This document shows, piece after piece, positions 59,902 through 64,000 of a stretch of 64,000 bases of DNA. The DNA comes from Winogradskyella sp. UBA3174 (GTDB taxonomy: Bacteria; Bacteroidota; Bacteroidia; Flavobacteriales; Flavobacteriaceae), in assembly GCF_002364335.1 (NCBI RefSeq), contig NZ_DEXW01000080.1, forward strand, positions 62,001 through 126,000, given 5' to 3'. The notes under the pieces were generated by a model, which saw nothing but the letters and a program-made list of their open reading frames with translations, did not search any database and had not been told where the DNA came from. Numbering within the stretch: position 1 is the first letter of the stretch; each line of letters begins with the position of its first letter. Both the position numbers and the translations under genes were made by a program.

Positions 59902-60525
59902 ATGGCTGAATTCATTAAAATATATCCTGAAAATCCCAATCCAAGAGAAATTCAGAAGGTTGTTAAAGTCTTAAAGAAAGGTGGGTTAGTTATATACCCA
60001 ACAGATACAGTTTATGGCTTAGGTTGTGATATTACGAATATTAAAGCTTTAGAGCGTATTGCTAGAATAAAAGGGGTAAAGCTTGAAAAGTCAAATTTCT
60101 CATTTGTTTGCGAGGACTTAAGTAATCTTAGTGATTATGTAAAGCAAATAAATACAACGACATTTAAAATACTAAAACGCGCTCTCCCTGGAGCATACAC
60201 ATTTATTTTACCAGGCTCTAATAATTTACCAAATCCTTTTAAGAAGCGTAAAACAGTAGGTATAAGAGTACCAGATAATTCAATAATTTTGGCTCTTATA
60301 GCTGCACTTGGAAATCCTATTGTTTCAACATCTATTAGAGATGATGATGATGATATTTTAGAATACACAACCGATCCAGAACTAATTCTTGAAAAATGGG
60401 ATAGTCGTGTAGATATAGTCATTGATGGTGGTTATGGTGGTAACGAAGCATCTACCATAATAGATTTATCACAAGAGGAGCCAATTATTATAAGAGAAGG
60501 AAAAGGGAGTTTAGAAATCTTTTAA
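59902..60525 (+). CDS. YrdC/YciO-type threonylcarbamoyl-AMP synthase family protein
   Basis: The 207-residue protein has a YrdC fold: YPTDTVYGLGCD, FSFVCEDLSNLSDY, PGAYTFILPGS, GIRVPDN, STSI, and a STIIDL C-terminal strand. The length and the start (an aliphatic EFIKIYPENP and a shared VVIREG-like end) match E. coli YciO more closely than TsaC. TsaC makes threonylcarbamoyl-AMP for the tRNA t6A modification. YciO is a paralogue with weak or uncertain activity, so the role may be t6A synthesis or something related. Confidence 0.87.
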   Translation: MAEFIKIYPENPNPREIQKVVKVLKKGGLVIYPTDTVYGLGCDITNIKALERIARIKGVKLEKSNFSFVCEDLSNLSDYVKQINTTTFKILKRALPGAYTFILPGSNNLPNPFKKRKTVGIRVPDNSIILALIAALGNPIVSTSIRDDDDDILEYTTDPELILEKWDSRVDIVIDGGYGGNEASTIIDLSQEEPIIIREGKGSLEIF

Positions 60526-60527
60526 AT

Positions 60528-61733
60528 CTAAACGGGTTTAATTCTAACAGGTTTCTTTAGACTATAAAATAATACCATTGCAACGGCTCCTGTTATAAAA
60601 AAACCAATAAACAGAGGGAGAACTGAAGTCTTTACAAAACTTCCAATGTAATTGGCAATTGGCACAGCCATCAGCGTAGAAATAAATCCATTTAATGCTG
60701 CTCCAATACCTGCTATATGTCCCATAGGTTCCATAGCTAAAGCTCTATAATTACCAAATAAAAAAGCGACGCTAGCAAACTGAAGCATAAAAAAGACAAT
60801 CAGGATTTCAATTCTTGGGTTTTTACCAGACCAAAATAAAACCACATATATAAACGATACTGATACAAAAGCAATTAAGGCTAGATTCACTAGATTTCGC
60901 ATTCCAAACCGCATTACTAAAGCACTATTTAAATAGGTAGATAAACCTATAGTAATCGCTAAACTCGCAAATATGTAAGGGAAGTATTCACCTAAATTAT
61001 ATTGTTCTTGAAAAATCTGTTGAGATGTACTCAAATACACCATAAACGAGCCTGTAATAAGACCAGAAAGTAAGGTATAAATAATCGCTGGTTTTAGTTT
61101 TAAAAACTCAATGGTTCCTGATTTAAATATCGAAAGATTAAATTTTTTCTTGTATTCGTCGTGCAGTGTTTCAGGTTGTCTCCGCCAAAACCATACAATT
61201 ACAGCAAGCCCAAAAATAAGCGTGAAGTTAAATATAGATTTCCAACCAAAAGTGAGTAATAAAAATTGACCTAACATTGGTGCAATGACAGGCACTAAAA
61301 TAAAGGTCATTACCACAACAGAAAGAATTTTAGCCATATGATCTCCACTGTAAGAATCCCTAACGATAGCAATACTCATAGTTCTAGGTGCGGATAAGCC
61401 AATACCTTGTAATACGCGACCAAAGAGCATCATTTCAAAATTACGTGTGGTAACACAAATAATAGACGCAATCACAAAAACACCAAATCCAATATAGATC
61501 ACAGGCTTACGTCCAAAACTATCTGATAGTGGACCGAAAATAAGCTGACCTACGCCTAATCCTAAAAAAATTGTAGTAATTAATTTTTGGTTTTCAGTTG
61601 CACCTAAACTACCGATGTGATTTCCGATAATTGGTAATGCAGGTAACAAGGCATCAATAGATAATGATACAATAGACATTAATGCGGCCATTAAGACCAC
61701 AAACTCAAGTTGCGACCTGTTTTTATTTTGCAT
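60528..61733 (-). CDS. Bcr/CflA family multidrug effflux MFS transporter
   Basis: The protein has 401 residues from the ATG at 61733; a TTG at 61751 would add six residues that overlap a promoter-like box. It has twelve hydrophobic helices and the motif LIFGPLSDSFGRKPVIYIGF between helices 2 and 3, and SIVSLSIDALLPALPIIGNH in helix 1, the features of the Bcr/CflA drug/proton antiporters. These export bicyclomycin, chloramphenicol-type or other compounds. The gene stands alone on the minus strand. Confidence 0.92.
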   Translation of the reverse strand: MQNKNRSQLEFVVLMAALMSIVSLSIDALLPALPIIGNHIGSLGATENQKLITTIFLGLGVGQLIFGPLSDSFGRKPVIYIGFGVFVIASIICVTTRNFEMMLFGRVLQGIGLSAPRTMSIAIVRDSYSGDHMAKILSVVVMTFILVPVIAPMLGQFLLLTFGWKSIFNFTLIFGLAVIVWFWRRQPETLHDEYKKKFNLSIFKSGTIEFLKLKPAIIYTLLSGLITGSFMVYLSTSQQIFQEQYNLGEYFPYIFASLAITIGLSTYLNSALVMRFGMRNLVNLALIAFVSVSFIYVVLFWSGKNPRIEILIVFFMLQFASVAFLFGNYRALAMEPMGHIAGIGAALNGFISTLMAVPIANYIGSFVKTSVLPLFIGFFITGAVAMVLFYSLKKPVRIKPV

Positions 61734-61737
61734 GGCG

Positions 61738-61745
61738 CAAAAGTA
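61738..61745 (-). promoter_or_regulatory. -7 element directly before the MFS gene
   Basis: The minus strand reads TACTTTTG followed by CGCC and then the ATG at 61733. A TTTC (one mismatch to TTTG) lies about 21 bases upstream. If used, transcription would start at or next to the ATG. Confidence 0.5.
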
Positions 61746-61816
61746 AATCAATTATTGCCTATTTTTGAAAAGAAGGGAGACTAAAATCAGGTAAACATTT
61801 TTAATACATATAGCGT

Positions 61817-62260
61817 ATGGTAATTGATACATTAATAAAGTTATTTAACAGAGATCTTAATAAGTTGAAAGCTGAAATTACGGCTTATGATAGTGAAACT
61901 AATCTTTGGAAAATTGATAAATCTATAACTAATTCGTCTGGTAATTTAGTGCTTCACTTAGTAGGTAATTTAAATCATTTCATTGGTTCAGTATTAGGAA
62001 AAACAGGTTACTTAAGGCAACGCGAATTAGAATTTTCTTTGAAGGATGTTCCGAGATTAGAATTACTAACTCAAATAGAAGAGACAAGAATTATGGTAGA
62101 GCAAACCTTAAAATTATTAAAACAACAGGATTTGCAAAATGATTATAAGATTGAGGTATTTAAAGAACCAATGACTACAGAATTTTTTCTGATACATTTA
62201 TCCACGCATCTGGTTTATCATCTTGGACAAATTAATTACCATAGACGTTTACTGACTTAA
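61817..62260 (+). CDS. DinB-like (DUF1572 type) metal-binding protein
   Basis: The 147-residue protein is a four-helix DinB-like protein. Three metal-type His residues are in LVLHLVGNLNHFIGS (residues 46-60) and HLSTHLVYHLGQINYHRRLL at the end. The family includes metal-dependent thiol S-transferases and other enzymes of uncertain role. It is a single gene. Confidence 0.82.
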   Translation: MVIDTLIKLFNRDLNKLKAEITAYDSETNLWKIDKSITNSSGNLVLHLVGNLNHFIGSVLGKTGYLRQRELEFSLKDVPRLELLTQIEETRIMVEQTLKLLKQQDLQNDYKIEVFKEPMTTEFFLIHLSTHLVYHLGQINYHRRLLT

Positions 62261-62312
62261 TAGTTGTCTTATCAATTTGAAAATAAATTATAAAGGCAAT
62301 CGATTAATTCTG

Positions 62313-62340
62313 TTGGAGGCTTTAGACAGATGTATATTTG
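62313..62340 (+). promoter_or_regulatory. promoter of the ABC exporter gene
   Basis: TTG at 62313-62315 and TATATTTG at 62333-62340 match the -33 and -7 elements with 17 bases between them. The ATG follows at 62359. Confidence 0.55.
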
Positions 62341-62358
62341 CAGAAAAGAAATAATAAA

Positions 62359-64000
62359 ATGCGTCATTTACAAGACCAACCTAAAAAATCAAAGAGCGTC
62401 AAACCAAAAGTTACTTTAAAAACAGCTTTCAAAACTATTATTTGGCCAAGGCGTAATTTAGTGTTTTTTGGTTTACTACTTATTGTCATTAGAAGTTTGT
62501 CTGGTCTTATATTACCATGGCAAAGTAAAGTCTTATTAGATGAGGTTGTACCTACTAAAGATTACGACCAATTATATGTTTTAATAGCAATTGTAATTAC
62601 TGCGATTACAGTTCAAGCCGTAACATCGTTCGCATTAACAAAAATTTTGAGCGTACAAGCACAATATCTTATTAGCGAACTTCGCGCGCAGGTTCAGAAA
62701 AAAGTATTGTCTTTACCGATTAGCTTTTTTGATAATACAAAATCTGGAGCCTTAGTATCGCGTATTATGAGCGATGTTGAAGGCGTTAGAAATCTAATAG
62801 GTACAGGTTTGGTGCAACTCGTAGGTGGCACCTTCACGGCAATTGTATCGATGATTATTTTAATAAAATTGAATGCTTGGATGACACTCTTTGTATTTGT
62901 ACCGCTTTCTATTTTTGCATTTATTGCTCTAAAAGCCTTTAAATTTATTCGTCCAATATTTAGAACACGTGGGAAGATTAATGCTGAAGTTAAAGGACGA
63001 TTAACAGAAACCTTAGCTGGCGTTCGCGTTATAAAAGCCTTTAATGCTGAAGAACAAGAAAATAAGGTATTTGAAAAAGGTGTAAATGACATTTTTCAGA
63101 ATGTAAAAAAGAGCTTAACAGCGACAGCATTAATGACAAGTTCTTCAACTTTTTTAATTGGTGTAGCAACAACAGGCATTATGGGAATTGGTGGTTATTA
63201 TATGATTGAGGGTAGTATGACTACTGGTGAATTTCTTTTCTTTACATTAGTACTTGGTTTTATGATTGCACCAATTGTTCAGATGAGTAATATTGGTAGT
63301 CAACTAACAGAAGCTTTAGCCGGTTTAGATCGTACTGAAGAATTAATGAATTTGACTGCTGAAGATGATGATGAAAATAGAACTATTGAACTCGAAGATT
63401 TAAAAGGGGAAATAGAATTTAACGATGTATCTTTTGAATATGAAGAAGATAAAGAAGTATTGCACAATATTGATTTTAAAGCGAAGTCAGGTTCTGTAAT
63501 TGCATTAGTTGGAAGTTCTGGGTCTGGTAAATCTACCATTGCTGGTTTATCTGCAACGTTTTTAAACCCTAAGTCAGGAATTATTACTATAGATGGTGAA
63601 GATTTATCTAAAGTGAAATTGCAAAGCTTCAGAAAACATTTAGGTGTTGTTCTTCAAGATGAATTTTTATTTGAAGGTACTATTAGAGAAAATATTATGT
63701 TTCCAAGACCTAATGCAACCGAAGCACAATTACAAAACGCGGTAAAAGCAGCTTATGTTAACGAATTTACAGATCGTTTTGATGGTGGTTTAGAAACGTT
63801 AATAGGTGAGCGTGGTGTTAAGCTTTCTGGTGGTCAACGTCAACGTATCGCTATTGCAAGAGCTATTTTGGCAGACCCTAAGATTATTATTTTAGATGAA
63901 GCAACATCAAACTTAGATACAGAGAGCGAAGGTTTAATTCAGAAAAGCTTATCAGAATTAACTAATAACAGAACTACGATCGTTATTGCACATAGACTAA
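62359..64000 (+). CDS. ABC transporter, fused permease and ATPase (MsbA-like), 3' end outside window
   Basis: 547 residues are visible. Residues 30-330 form a six-helix exporter TM domain (IIWPRRNLVFFGLLLIVIRS, FFDNTKSGALVSRIMSDVEG). The ATPase domain has Walker A GSSGSGKST, Q-loop VVLQDEFLFEGTI, signature LSGGQRQRIAIARA, Walker B IIILDEATS and the His switch AHRL. This is the homodimeric exporter type of lipid, peptide or drug ABC transporters. The substrate cannot be told. It starts with ATG at 62359 and runs off the right edge, a few residues from its end. Confidence 0.93.
   Translation, partial: MRHLQDQPKKSKSVKPKVTLKTAFKTIIWPRRNLVFFGLLLIVIRSLSGLILPWQSKVLLDEVVPTKDYDQLYVLIAIVITAITVQAVTSFALTKILSVQAQYLISELRAQVQKKVLSLPISFFDNTKSGALVSRIMSDVEGVRNLIGTGLVQLVGGTFTAIVSMIILIKLNAWMTLFVFVPLSIFAFIALKAFKFIRPIFRTRGKINAEVKGRLTETLAGVRVIKAFNAEEQENKVFEKGVNDIFQNVKKSLTATALMTSSSTFLIGVATTGIMGIGGYYMIEGSMTTGEFLFFTLVLGFMIAPIVQMSNIGSQLTEALAGLDRTEELMNLTAEDDDENRTIELEDLKGEIEFNDVSFEYEEDKEVLHNIDFKAKSGSVIALVGSSGSGKSTIAGLSATFLNPKSGIITIDGEDLSKVKLQSFRKHLGVVLQDEFLFEGTIRENIMFPRPNATEAQLQNAVKAAYVNEFTDRFDGGLETLIGERGVKLSGGQRQRIAIARAILADPKIIILDEATSNLDTESEGLIQKSLSELTNNRTTIVIAHRL

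Overview
The window looks like chromosome from a marine member of the Flavobacteriaceae (Bacteroidota), close in style to Winogradskyella, Psychroserpens or Lacinutrix. The signs are a low GC content, promoters of the TAnnTTTG type, a secreted laminarinase-like enzyme ending in a type IX secretion sorting domain, a giant fused ResB-CcsA cytochrome c maturation protein, a bacillithiol deacetylase (BshB1), an archaeal-type UbiA prenyltransferase beside KdsC and Maf, and the block ftsK-lolA-lptF-ribB. Most genes are housekeeping or common flavobacterial genes. No phage, insertion sequence, CRISPR array or plasmid gene was seen.

Layout: 1-3.8 kb, a minus-strand operon of a large exported PIG-L deacetylase, a 39-residue membrane peptide and a sodium/solute symporter cut by the window edge. 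3.9-6.4 kb, an ion transport operon (small MscS, CorA, CDF). 6.5-10.4 kb, DUF2520, KdsC, UbiA, Maf and a lipoprotein. 10.4-18.1 kb, plus strand: truncated haemoglobin, MscL, the ResB-CcsA fusion, five small membrane proteins, a trans-sulfuration enzyme and BshB1. 18.2-22.6 kb: tRNA-His, two tandem M28 peptidases, two small exported or membrane proteins, tRNA-Ser. 23.3-29.1 kb: a six-gene minus-strand operon for a molybdenum hydroxylase (XdhC, MocA-like, an unrecognised ECF-like membrane protein, a THEP1-like NTPase, the 2Fe-2S subunit and the Tat-exported molybdopterin subunit). 29.2-32.8 kb: nitroreductase, DegT aminotransferase, GH16. 32.8-40.8 kb: ribB, lptF, lolA, ftsK, a decayed VanY-type carboxypeptidase, dgkA and tpx. 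41-50 kb: membrane protein, PheT, TlpA-like thioredoxin, DUF6671, RecG and a universal stress protein. 50.4-64 kb: M1 peptidase, patatin, an operon of M20 amidohydrolase and a membrane-anchored glutamate-synthase-like protein, UvrD helicase, a YciO-type protein, a Bcr/CflA exporter, a DinB-like protein and an ABC exporter cut by the right edge.

The most unusual region is the molybdenum hydroxylase operon. Between the recognised maturation genes (XdhC, MocA) and the enzyme subunits it carries a multi-TM protein whose first half looks like an ECF transporter S component, overlapping the gene for a small P-loop NTPase that is not of ABC type. This pair could be a transport or cofactor delivery device not yet described. 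Other points of interest are a VanY gene caught in mid-decay inside a housekeeping block, a RibBA protein whose cyclohydrolase half has lost its zinc and catalytic motifs, an M28 paralogue that lost a probable zinc ligand, and several genes whose promoter -7 box ends only 4-6 bases before the start codon, which implies leaderless mRNAs.
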